A DNA stretch of 64,000 nt from Zasmidium citrigriseum (Eukaryota > Ascomycota > Dothideomycetes > Mycosphaerellales > Mycosphaerellaceae): positions 186,001 through 250,000 of the forward strand of contig NHNW01000019.1 in the NCBI GenBank assembly GCA_002786025.1, written 5' to 3'. Shown in pieces: positions 10,420 through 20,910 of the stretch. Under the pieces are notes generated by a model, which worked only from the letters and a program-made list of their open reading frames with translations, did no database searches and was not told the origin of the DNA. The first letter of the stretch is position 1. Each line of letters begins with the position of its first letter. Both the position numbers and the translations under genes were made by a program.

Positions 10420-11409
10420 ATGGTTCCACCGTTGATTGCGTTGGAGGAGCACTTCCTCTCGCAAGCCGTTCTCGATGCCTTTGACGAGCAGTACCAAGAA
10501 CAGTTCAAAGCCATACCTGCGGCGAAAGACAAACTGAAAGACCTGGATAGTCTCAGACTCAGCGAGATGGCCAAGGGTCGCATATCAATGCAAGTCATCT
10601 CGCATGCATGTGCTCCCGGCGGCCCCAATCCAGCGCAGTGCAAGCAAGGCAACGACCAGCTGGCTCAGGCTGTGCAGAAACACCCAGATCGATTCGCCGG
10701 CTTTGCTGTGCTCCCTGTTGCCAATCCTGAAGAATGCGCAAAGGAGCTCGAGCGATCAGTCAAGGAACTGGGTTTCGTGGGTGCACTCATCGACAACCAC
10801 GTCAACGGCAAATACTTCGATGGACCGGAATATGACGTGATGTGGGCAAAGGCAGAGGAGCTGGATGTTGCCATTTACCTTCATCCCACGTGGCCGTCAG
10901 AAAACATGATGCCGCAGTACACTGGCAACTTCACCGGCGGAGCAAGTCGAAGTCTGGGCGCATCAAGTTGGGGATGGCATACCGAGACTGGCCTGCATGT
11001 GCTACGTCTGTATGCTGCTGGTGTCTTCGATCGTTTTCCGAACCTCAAGATCATCATTGGCCATTTCGGTGAGATGATTCCATTCTCACTGCAAAGGATC
11101 TGCAAGCTCAGTGTCAGATGGGGTGACCAGAGGCGGAAGCTGAAGCAGGTTTGGGACGAGAACATCTGGATCACAACGTCCGGCGTCTGGAGTCTCGATC
11201 CGATGAGGTGCATCTTGGGTAACACCAAGATTGATCACATCCTCTTCAGCGTCGACTATCCTTTCGAGCCGAATGAGAACGGCCTGTCCTGGATGCAAGA
11301 GCTCGAGGAGAGTGGCCTCGTCACGCAGGAACAATTGGAGATGATTGCGTACAAGAATTCGGAAAAGCTGTTGAAGCTCAAAGCGCCCAAGATGACGAAC
11401 GGAGCGTGA
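10420..11409 (+). CDS. Amidohydrolase-2 family decarboxylase
   Basis: Single-exon, 329-residue member of the amidohydrolase-2/ACMSD superfamily, close in pattern to fungal 2,3-dihydroxybenzoate or gamma-resorcylate decarboxylases, which remove a carboxyl group from aromatic acids. Visible metal-site candidates are the N-terminal PLIALEEHF, the central IYLHPTWP, IIGHFGEM, and the late aspartate in FSVDYPFE. Length and full-length match indicate an intact gene. It lies divergent from an enoyl-CoA hydratase, a neighbour that would fit breakdown of aromatic or side-chain acids, though this link is inference. Which hydroxybenzoate it uses cannot be read from the sequence. Confidence 0.88.
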   Translation: MVPPLIALEEHFLSQAVLDAFDEQYQEQFKAIPAAKDKLKDLDSLRLSEMAKGRISMQVISHACAPGGPNPAQCKQGNDQLAQAVQKHPDRFAGFAVLPVANPEECAKELERSVKELGFVGALIDNHVNGKYFDGPEYDVMWAKAEELDVAIYLHPTWPSENMMPQYTGNFTGGASRSLGASSWGWHTETGLHVLRLYAAGVFDRFPNLKIIIGHFGEMIPFSLQRICKLSVRWGDQRRKLKQVWDENIWITTSGVWSLDPMRCILGNTKIDHILFSVDYPFEPNENGLSWMQELEESGLVTQEQLEMIAYKNSEKLLKLKAPKMTNGA

Positions 11410-12508
11410 GGTGCGACATTCACATGCGTAACACGCCACGTTGGTGGCCACGCATATCAAGCTTCGGATATTGTCCTCGTGACCCAGCCATGTGACCTTG
11501 ACTCAGCAATGCAAGGGTGAATGAAAGCTTGTTGGCAGCAGAACCGCCACAGTCGCTAGAATCGAAGCACAGCAGAGACAACAACTAGACAAATCACGAA
11601 TGATGCTAATGACGAAACAACTCTTCCAATGTCATGAAGTGAGGTGAGAAATATTTCAATAGCCATTGGAAAGAAATGCTCACCCACCCTCAGCCAGCCC
11701 CTTGGTACCTGCGTCCATTAGCGCAAAAGCTACTGCACGCTCGCCAAGGCGCAAGGCGACCACGTCCTATCTCGTCAACTTCAACGTCGGCCTCGTCATT
11801 CTTTCTGCCTACCCAGCTGCATGGACAACGAACATTGCGTGGGAAATCACATGCGTCGCCTTCTTTCTGTTGCCTTTATCAACGGTATCCTCGATGCGAC
11901 GTTCCATCCGGTGGCAAAACCAACCTCCAACATACTTTTCTGGCTCTGACGGGCGTTGCTCATCGCCAAATCACCGACTGCTCCCTGCTGGATCCAGGCT
12001 AGCGTTTGGGCTTCTTCTGGTCCGTGAAACAGCACCGCCCTTGCTGCCGTCTCCGCCCCGCCCACGGCATCCCTTCCTGGAGGCCGCCTTTGACTCAAAC
12101 GAGCTCGATCAGTCGTCCATCGCGCGGTCCCGTGACATCGTACCAATATCGCGATTGGTTCCCTCTCCCCTGTCATCCCATGGGACGCGGACCGCGTAAA
12201 GTGCTTGCATATCCTGCCAATCACCTCTGCTGCCATCGCGGTATCAGTTTCTTTCTGACTTTTCACCGCTCGCCTCGAATGCCAGGGCAACTGACTTGCA
12301 TTTGATACTTATCACGCCGGCATGGCCTCGTTTGTGCGGCCTTCCTGTGGCCCCGGCTCGTCCGTTGCTGCCTCAGTCGTAAGTGCGGGCGCAACTATAA
12401 GTATCCCGCTCCTCCTCCACCTTCTCTCGTACATTTTGGCTTTTCCCTCTTTGTTTGATCAGGTATCAAACGCCATCGTCTACCATCATCAAACGGAGAA
12501 CCGACAAC
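11410..12508. other. Intergenic
   Basis: About 1.1 kb between genes on the same strand. The overlapping frames here (the longest is 177 codons) have no protein-like pattern. The last 150 bases hold a pyrimidine-rich stretch (12408-12450) typical of fungal promoters next to the BTB gene. Confidence 0.5.
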
Positions 12509-13562
12509 ATGTTCACGAGCGGCAGCAAGAATAAGTCCTATCGGGACAGCTTCTCTTATCGGGCAGGGAAATCGATGAGCAAGAGGCAGAAGTCGTTCAA
12601 GTCGTTCAAAGAGAACCCTTCCCACAGACGCATAGTCTCTCAACACTACGCACAACCGTCTTCATCGGCACAGTCGTCTCCAACGAAGACGGGGAGTTCG
12701 CCAACATCACCGTAAGTCTTGACATCACTTCGATACATGTACAGCCTCGTACTGACACATGATAGCAACCTCAACTCAGCGATCGTAACAATCGCCGTCG
12801 GCCCCGAACAACGCCTCTTCGCCGCGCACGAAGACGTCCTCTGCAAATCGCCCTTCTTCGCCGGCCACTGCCGAGCACAATTCTTCGAAGCCAACGGCAA
12901 ACGAGTCGACCTCCCGCACGAATCACCCGAAGTCTTCTCCGCCATCCTCGAGTTCCTCTACAAAGGCGACTACACGCCCAAGATCAACTTCGACAAGAAG
13001 CACGGAAGTTGGTACCTGGAGAACGACGCTGCCACGGGAATGAGTGAGAACACGGTTTACACTCCCAGCGGCGTGGGGATTCTCAAAGATACTGTCATCT
13101 ATGTACGTTGCCACTCTCTTCCGTAACATTCTCGAGACTAACATCAACACAGTGCTCCGCCCACCGCTACTCCCTCCCGGACCTCCAACGCCTCGCGCTC
13201 AAAAAACAAGGTCTCCAATCCGGCGTCCAATGCAGCACAATCCTCTCCTCCGCTCGCTACGCCTACGCCAACACACCCGCCTCAGACTCCAAATTGCGGG
13301 CACACTATCTCGCCCTCATCATCCGCAGCCGCAACACTTTCAAGCGCAGCGGCACGATGCAGATGGAGATGGAGCAGGGCGGGACGCCGCTGTTCTTTGA
13401 TTTGTTCGTGGCGATGGTGAATCATTTGGTGAGTCATCTCCCCTTTCTGCCTTCCTGTCTTGGAGGGGAAGGAATTATTGAGGGTCATGTGATGGACACG
13501 GCTGACGTGCTTCGGTTACGCAGGACGATATCACCAGTGTACGCACGCCGCGGACTGCCTAG
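12509..13562 (+). CDS. BTB/POZ domain protein
   Basis: BTB proteins serve as dimerisation or Cullin-3 adaptor modules; the target here is unknown. Exons are 12509-12711, 12766-13102, 13153-13428 and 13524-13562 (284 residues). The N-terminal 70 residues are basic and Ser-rich (SKRQKSFKSFKE). The BTB fold follows: VTIAVGPEQRLFAAHEDVLCKSPFF, then ESPEVFSAILEFLYKGDY, then a C-terminal helical part with SLPDLQRLALKK. The first three exons are well supported by phase and splice signals. The short last exon (DDITSVRTPRTA) is less sure: the frame could splice again near 13540 and extend. Confidence 0.8.
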
Positions 13563-14347
13563 TCGGCGGGCGGACGACGCTACTCTTTGCCTGCTCGTTG
13601 TTTCGGTACTTTTCGATTCATCTCACTTTGTATGCTCCTGGCTATGGCCGGTCGTAGCCAGTTCGCATCTCGTATTCCTTCTCCCTTTCTGAGATTTACT
13701 CAACCTGTTTGATACACTTCTTGTATATATTCTGAGAAAGTATATTTACGATTCAGCATGGCGTTTGGGGTGATGGGTTTTGGGAAAGGCAAGAAAATGA
13801 AATATCAAGCTGAGGGATTTTATAAGACTGTACTACTATTCTGACGGCCGACGAAGGGAGGAACAGACTGCGAATGGGATGGCTTTACACCAAATTGTGA
13901 CAGTATGGGATGGGCTTTTGGGACGTATTTCAGAAGGCTTGATGTCTTCTGCAGCTATGAATGTAACAACGGACTTGTCGATGAACGATATCTCATCCCG
14001 TTTTCAGCCCGTCATTCTCTCAAGTGTCTTCGTTGATATCCCTAGTAATCTCTTTCTGTCGATGCAGTTCGCTATACTTTGAGATGGTGGTACCGAACTG
14101 TGATCGATGGAGATAGGTACTGTGAGTCATGTAGGCTGGGCTGCTGTGTAAGCCACCGACCTTCACACACAACTCAGTCAGGCGAATGCTCACACTGCCA
14201 TCCTCTGCCGTGCCAAGCCAATACAGGTGGCCCGTAGATTCCCTGGGGAAGTCTGGCCCGAACAAATCATGTCGCCATAGCGTTTGAAGATGGATGGTGG
14301 TAAGCTGAAGCCCAATCGAGGTGGTTGCCTTCGCCGGCTTGTGAAGC
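13563..14347. other. Intergenic, convergent
   Basis: 785 bp between the BTB gene and the PCI-domain gene, which meet tail to tail. Only short frames; nothing recognised beyond the expected 3' ends. Confidence 0.5.
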
Positions 14348-15998
14348 TCACACGCCCGTACCAGGAAAAGCGCCGCCCTTACTGAGGACCACTATTCGGC
14401 GCTCCCGTGCAATGTAGCCTTTCATGAGATTCTGTCACACCGTTAGCGTTGCACATGTTTCCGGCATCCGCCGATGTGATGGAAGCGACGGCCGATATGG
14501 CTTGGCAGTGGCGAATGAGTGCCTTCCATATCAGGCATCCAAACTCCTTGCGACGCGGTCGGAAGCACTCACCTTGTAGATAGCATTGGCAATCATGCAC
14601 TCGACCTCATCGTTGTCGATGCCACCGTTTCCGTCGCCGACCTCTCCGCCTGCCAGCTGAAGTGCTGCTGCGAACTCGTCTACCGGTACTCTGGTCCTTC
14701 TCACCGGCGGTCCAGTCTCGCCTTCTTTCGGTTGTTCGAATCCTCCAGCGAGGAAGATCTTCCTGAAGATGTTGCGAAGAATGACGTCTCTGCCGCGCTC
14801 CATGGTCAGGTAGATGCGACGCTTGACGAACTCTTCTTCGCCTTGCTCGAGTGCGGCATTGAACGCTGTCAAATTCGCCGTCCGAATCGAATCGCAGAAT
14901 GGTTGAAAAAGCCGCGCTAGAGAGGGGTACTGGGACAGCAGTTGCGAGGAGGGGAGCTTGTGTGAAGTCAGTAGTTTGGTTGGAATCAAATATGTCAGTA
15001 TCAGCTGGATGTTCTTGTGCGCCTTTGCATGGCACATCTCATATGCCGACGTCAGATAGTCTTCCGCCGCGCTGTAGTCCTCGTCGAGGAAGTGGATGAC
15101 ACCACAGTAGTACATGAACGGTACTTGGTGACTTTTGGGGTAGTTGGACAACGGCGGCATGTCGCTGTTTGAGGCGCGCAGAGACCGAAGAATGTTTTTC
15201 GAAAGCGAGATGTGATTGAGTCGGAAGTGCGTCTTGAAGAGAAGCGTTGCCACGTAGTAAAGCGCCCACTTGCGTGAGTCTTCGAGTGGATTACTGTACT
15301 TACCATGAGCATTTCTTCACAGACGATCGATCTTTTGATGACTGAAGAACAGGAGCAGGATATCTGGTGCCGGCAGCGCTGGTAAGATGGACTTACCGAT
15401 CACCGATGCAGAGGCCAAAGATGCGATTGATCTGACGGCCGGCATCCTCCAACTTCTCGTTGCTACTGCTTGGGTCGAAAGCATCTTCCTCCTGGATGCC
15501 GCCGAATGCAAGACCACTATCGCGCTGGCTCGCAGTCTTCTCATCGGCTTTGATGGCAAATATTCGCAAATATCGACCGGCGACGTAGAGGCAAGGGATG
15601 GTCCACGCAGCAAAGGCACCACCCTGATAACCTCTGTATAGAGCATTCACGACGTCTTTCCACTCATCGTAGACTTTGTTCCAGTCGGCGTCGTTGAAGC
15701 GGCCAACGTTTTGCTGCTCTTCCGCTTGCAGCAAGGAGCCCACAAACTTGTGGTAGACGGTGAACACTTCAAGCCAAGCTGCCGCCTCCTTCTTGTCTAG
15801 CCGGAGTACCGGGTTGTACTGCAGCTTGTACTGAAGATCTGTGCGCACACTGAACTGGTTAATGCCATTGCGAAAGTGGTAGAGTCGGCCTGGGTCGTGG
15901 GTGGGCGGTTCTGGCGAGATACAGTTCGCGAGCATGTAGCCATTGCCTTCAGCGAGCGCGGTGCCGAAGTCGTCGAACAGCAGGTCGATCTTGGACAT
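14348..15998 (-). CDS. csn12: Csn12-like PCI domain protein
   Basis: Homologue of Csn12/Thp1-type PCI proteins, scaffold subunits linked to the COP9 signalosome or mRNA-export complexes. Exons are 15998-15397, 15293-14573 and 14431-14348 (468 residues). The start MSKIDLLFDDFGTALAEGNGY and the segment AFAAWTIPCLYVAGRYLRIFAIKAD are conserved N-terminal helices. The PCI/winged-helix part reads NPLEDSRKWALYYV, then KNILRSL, VPFMYYCGVIHFLDEDY, and ends YKNLMKGYIARERRIVVLSK. The last exon was placed by phase: the acceptor before AATCTCATG gives the conserved NLMKGYI. The start codon is 275 bp from that of eL20 on the other strand, implying a shared promoter. Confidence 0.9.
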
Positions 15999-16273
15999 CT
16001 TGTCTGTCGGCAGGTTGCTGTCAGATGTTGCTCAAGAGGCAGGCCGTTGTTCGATGTTTGGAGTCGAGGTGTCGCGAGGTGAAGGTGGAATGCGGGGCGG
16101 GCGCTAAGAACGGGCCGTTCCCGCAAGCGAGAAAGCCGCACACACTCTGAAGAATTGGAAGTTCTGCTGGACGACACCTTCGACCTCACGACCCGTACTA
16201 ACGTCGCAGCAACAATCACCGTGAGTGCACACCAACAAATACTCATATCAACGGCATAGCTGACAGTCTGCAG

Positions 16274-17055
16274 ATGGGTAAGCATCGCTCCTCCTCCCGC
16301 CGCGAGCGCACGCCGCGCAAAGTCCCATTTGAGGGCAGAAAGAGATGGACTTGAAAACATTTTGGATGGACATCACACACGTTTTATATCATCCGTAAGA
16401 CAGCGCGCTGATCCTGTTGCCCACAGGCCGCCTGCAGGAATACCAGGTCATTGGGCGCCATCTGCCCACTGACGCCAACCCAACCCCCAAGCTCTACCGC
16501 ATGCGCATCTTCGCCCCGAACGATGTCGTCGCAAAGAGCCGTTTCTGGTACTTCCTCGCCAAGCTCCGAAAGGTCAAGAAGGCCAACGGCGAGATCGTCT
16601 CCCTGAACAAGGTGCGTAGGATTGGACAAGTGGGACATGATGGGGATACTGATGGCAGGACAGATCGCCGAGAAGCACCCCCTCAAGGTCAAGAACTTCG
16701 GTATCTGGATCCGCTACGACTCGCGCTCCGGCACCCACAACATGTACAAGGAGTACCGTGAGATGTCCCGCTGCGACGCCGTCCAGTCCCTCTACCAGGA
16801 CATGGCCGCCCGTCACCGCGCTCGTTTCAGGACGATCCACGTAAGTTGCAAACAACTCTAGAGAACACTGGGCCAGTTTGCTGATATTTTTTGCAGATCC
16901 TCAAGGTCATCGAGGTTGAGAAGACCGACGACATCCGGAGACCATACATCAAGCAGCTCACCACCAAGGACCTCAAGTTCCCTCTTCCTCACCGCGCTCC
17001 ACCCAAGAGCGGCAAGAAGGTCTTCGCTGCTACCCGCCCCAACACCTTCTACTAA
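16274..17055 (+). CDS. RPL20: Large-subunit ribosomal protein eL20 (L18a)
   Basis: Cytosolic 60S ribosomal protein. Exons are 16274-16277, 16427-16611, 16664-16840 and 16897-17055 (174 residues, the usual length). The first coding exon is only ATGG and is followed by a 149-nt intron, giving [15 protein letters not shown]. Further marks are [37 protein letters not shown] and the ending [12 protein letters not shown]. Codon use is strongly C-ending, as expected for a highly expressed gene. It is divergent from the Csn12-like gene. Confidence 0.97.
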
Positions 17056-17210
17056 GCGTTTCGCGCATTGTCTGCATCGGCTGGGAAGGTTGGTGACTGC
17101 CTGGATCGGCGGTCTGGCGTTTCTACTGGCGTAGCTAGTCCATGAATGAAAAGGCAAGACGCCGAATGCGAAGACGCAATGAAAAGTATCAGATACCCAC
17201 GTTCATGATC

Positions 17211-20200
17211 CTATTTAGGAGCAAATTCTTCTATCACACTTGGAGGCTCCACATACTCTCCCAGCGCTTTGTATGGGATGTCGTAGCCAAAGGCTCCCGG
17301 TCCTCCGATTTTCAGGCCTTGCTCTGTGTCCGACCAGCGAGGACTGCATGTGATTCCCAGCACGGTAACTCGATATCCATACTTGAACTCCGGCACACCA
17401 AGCGATCTCCCGGACGCCGAGTCCAGCACACAGATGAGATCCGGAACACTCGCAACAACCTCCTTCCTCCCATCCGGGCTTGTCCACTCACAGAAAATAT
17501 TCTCATTCTTAAAAGGAATCTTGACCGTCCCCGTCGAAACCACACTCGTCATCCTCTTTCCCGAAACCTCCTCTTCCTCATCCGTCGTCAACGCAGCAAC
17601 GGTAATACTCCCATAAGAATGCCCCTTAAACAACCTCCTCTCCACATCAACAATCTTCCCCCGGAACAAGATCTTCGCGCTCTTCTCCCCACCGACTTCA
17701 TTCACGATAGCCTCCGCCACGGTAGACAGCGTATTCGTCGCTTCGGCCATGGCTATACATCGACCAATTCGCCAGGCCAGGGAGACGGTGTTTAGGACTC
17801 CGTAGTCGCGGACTCTTTGCGTGGTTGTGGGGCGCGCGGCTTTGCCTACGCGGGAGCCCATTTCGCTGCAGGAGGCGCGGAGCGCGCGGTCGACGATCTC
17901 GTCGTTGGAGGCTTTGGTCATGATTATGGTTTTGCCGTCGCCGGAGTCGATTACGCAGGGGACTAGTTCGCCCGGGGCGTGTACGGCTATTGTCGTCTGC
18001 CAATAGGTTGGGTAGGCTCTGCCCATCCAATCGCCATCGATCACGGGCCTGTCGAAGAAGCGCGAGGAGCCGCAGAGGAAGGGCTCAAGGCCATTAGCAC
18101 CACCAATTTCGAGACCCATGACTGCATCGAAGGTGTCTTCTCTCAAATACTCCATGAGAGCACGGAAAGCGTGCACAGTTTCGAGGGATTGGAGTCTTTC
18201 GTTGGATGTCGCTGGAGAGCCCATGTGTCCTCCCCAATAGATGTTCGCGTCTTGCTTGAGCGAGGCAGCGTCGATGACTTTCATCTTATGGCCTGCTCTG
18301 AGCATATCTCTCAATTGTATCCGACTAGCAGCTGGACTTCCACCGCCTGCGCATCCGAGGACGTAGCAGCCGTCGGCGAGGAAGTTGATGTCTGTCTCTG
18401 TAATGTCCCATTCCAGGATGCCGGTCGACTCGTTTCTGACGATCGTTGGTGTGTACTTCATGACATCTACTGGAGGCTCATCAACGACTTTCACGGCGAA
18501 GTCTTTCGCGGCCTCTGGCTCTTCGTCCGGATCATCCGCTCCCTCGTCCTCGAGTTGCTCGGGCTGCATGTTAATATCTAGCTCACCGACGGCTTTGACA
18601 ATCGTTCGTAGCTGGTTGGCCATGTATGATACCGGGTAGCTTTCAACTTCGGCGATAATAACGCTTTCTCTGATAGCGCCAGCGTCGACGGCACGTTGAA
18701 TTGCCATCTCCTTGGCTCGGTCCATGGCTTGTGTTACGGATTGATCGGCCACACCTTGGATGATGTCCACGACGCCTCCGACCTTGGATATCGCCGCTCC
18801 AACGGCATTAGCAACGTCGTGGTATGGAGGTAGCTTGAGCTCTGACGCTCCATGGAGCGAATCTGGTGCAAGGATGGCTCCTCCACCAACCAGTAGCACT
18901 GGAAGTGGCTCGGGAGATGTCTTGATGATGTCCACGGCGCCTTCGAGTAGGGCTTTGATCCGCTGTTGAGCCTGTTCGACCAGCTTGGAATCCAAGGACG
19001 AGACTGCCTTGATATCGCCCATCTGCGCTTTGCCTGCCGCCACAGCGATGTCAGAAGATGTCAGAACCTTGCCTCCGAATACCAGAGCATCTCTTGTAAG
19101 ACAATGTCCCACTGAGTCCGGTCCAACAGTGACCTTGCCGTCGGTCTCGCGAACGATAGACCCTCCACCAAGTCCAATAGAATGTAATGAAGGCATCGAA
19201 TAGTTCACTCGCACGCCAGCGACGGAAACGTAAGCCGACGCTTGTCTTGGGAGGCCAGATGGGAGCAGAACGCCAACGTCTGATGTCGTGCCTCCAATGT
19301 CAACGACAATGGCAGACGATTTCTCCGTCTCATGGCCTGTCAGATAAGCAGCACCTCTCATCGAATTCGTTGGCCCAGACGAGAACGTTCTGATGGGGAT
19401 CTTCGCCGCAGCAGCAGAATCTAGTAGAGTTCCGTCGTTTTGCGTGAGAAATAGAGGGCAAGTCAGCTTTAGAGCCTTCATGGCACGCCTGAATCCTTTC
19501 ACTGTTCTCTTTGCATATCGCAGAATCTGGATCAGAATCGTCAGCCTTGCCTTTCCCCTGTCTCGGCTGTGATGAGGCTTACAGAGGCATTGAGAATACT
19601 AGCGTTCTCTCGTTCAATCAACCCAATATTCGCAACCTCATGAGATACTATCACATCGGCATTGGGTATCTCGCGCTGCACAATGTCTCTTACGCGATCC
19701 TCTTGCTTGAAATGCTCATCGATCGGAGAGAAAGCCCCAACAACCACGATCGCACTCAACCCCAGCTTCTTAATCTCAGCACATCGCTCAACGACTTGCT
19801 CTTCATTGACAGGCGCCTCTTCCGAGCCATCGATATGCAGACCTCCATCTACATAACCCACATATCCCTTGATGATACTGGTAAGTCCTGGCGGGAACTC
19901 TGAGAAAGGTGGGACTTCTCGAAGGAAGCTCTTCGAAAGACGAATGATTGCAACTCTCCGTAGTCTCCTGGCATCTTGCTCGATCACAGCGTTGATGAAA
20001 TGGGTCGTGCCAATTGTCACGCTAGCAATGCTTTCTGAGGGCAACTCAGACTTCTCGAGGACTGTGCGAACGGCCGTTTCGATTCCTGCTGTTACGTCTG
20101 CGCTTGTAGGGCTCTTGTGGTGGGCGAGGACACCGCGAGAGGGTGAGAATTGCTGGGAAGGATCGATTGCTACGGCGTCGGTGTTGGTTCCTGCAAGTGT

Positions 20201-20287
20201 CAACAAGGGCGTTCAGTGATTGGGATGGGTATGCTCACCTCCCACGTCAACGCCGATTCTCACGCTCTTCGGCGCCTTGTTAGCCAT
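17211..20287 (-). CDS. Hydantoinase/oxoprolinase fused to DUF917
   Basis: ATP-dependent hydantoinase/oxoprolinase-type enzyme, a family that opens five-membered cyclic amides such as hydantoins or 5-oxoproline. Exons are 20287-20239, 20190-19583 and 19526-17211 (990 residues). Order: N-terminal Hydant_A_N part beginning VRIGVDVGGTNTDAVAID (ASKHA phosphate loop); Hydantoinase_A part with a second loop VVDIGGTTSDVGVLL near residue 290 and GLGGGSIV; an acidic linker near 570; then a DUF917 domain from about residue 595 (INFLADGCYVLGCAGGGSP) to the end. In bacteria the two parts are often separate neighbouring genes. Substrate is not determined. The start codon lies 623 bp from that of an NCS1 permease on the opposite strand. 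Confidence 0.9.
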
Positions 20288-20910
20288 TCTGTCGCCTCTA
20301 ACCCTCTGCAACTTCTTGACCAAAGCGAACGAAAGACAGCAAGGAAAGAACAAAGTGAAATGCACCTACACCTTGCACGCGTGCTGGTAGAGCTCCTTTG
20401 GCCGAGCTGTTAGCTACGGCGCGCCTACGGCACATCATGTCCACTACCAGAACAAGGCATGACAAGCACGGCGGAGCTCAGTGAATGCCGGCGGGTGTGG
20501 CCCTACTGCCAGTCACGATGGCCGCTCATTCGATAAGCAAGTTGCATCTCGTCAAGCTTGGGAAGGATGAGGTCTTCGCGAAAAGTGGGTCCCCGGCTTG
20601 AAGCAACCTCACCTGCTGGCCGCGCTCCTGCTGTTCCATGTCGCCTTCGCCTATCAGTGTCGAATGCTCGCCGCCGGCGGCCAAAATGGCCTCTTGCCAC
20701 CAGAGACACGGAACATGGAGGATCATGAGAAAATCGGGCAGGATGGCGGCGGGGCAGAGATCTGCGTCTTGGATGCGGTTTGATAGACGCGCAGTGCCTA
20801 TCAGCTGCCGAGTCGTAGCCCGGTAATGCATTATCGAAGAGGCAGAAGGTAGGAAATGTGAGATCAAGTCGTTTGTCCTCTTGATCCATTCCACACAGCA
20901 GCAGCCAGCC
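20288..20910. promoter_or_regulatory. Divergent promoter with five HGATAR (AreA-type) sites
   Basis: Shared 623-bp interval between the hydantoinase-DUF917 and permease genes. Sites matching HGATAR occur at 20531-20536 (+), 20651-20656 (-), 20781-20786 (+), 20798-20803 (-) and 20831-20836 (-). Chance alone predicts about two in this length on both strands. GATA factors of the AreA type activate nitrogen-source genes in fungi; their action here is inferred. Confidence 0.5.
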
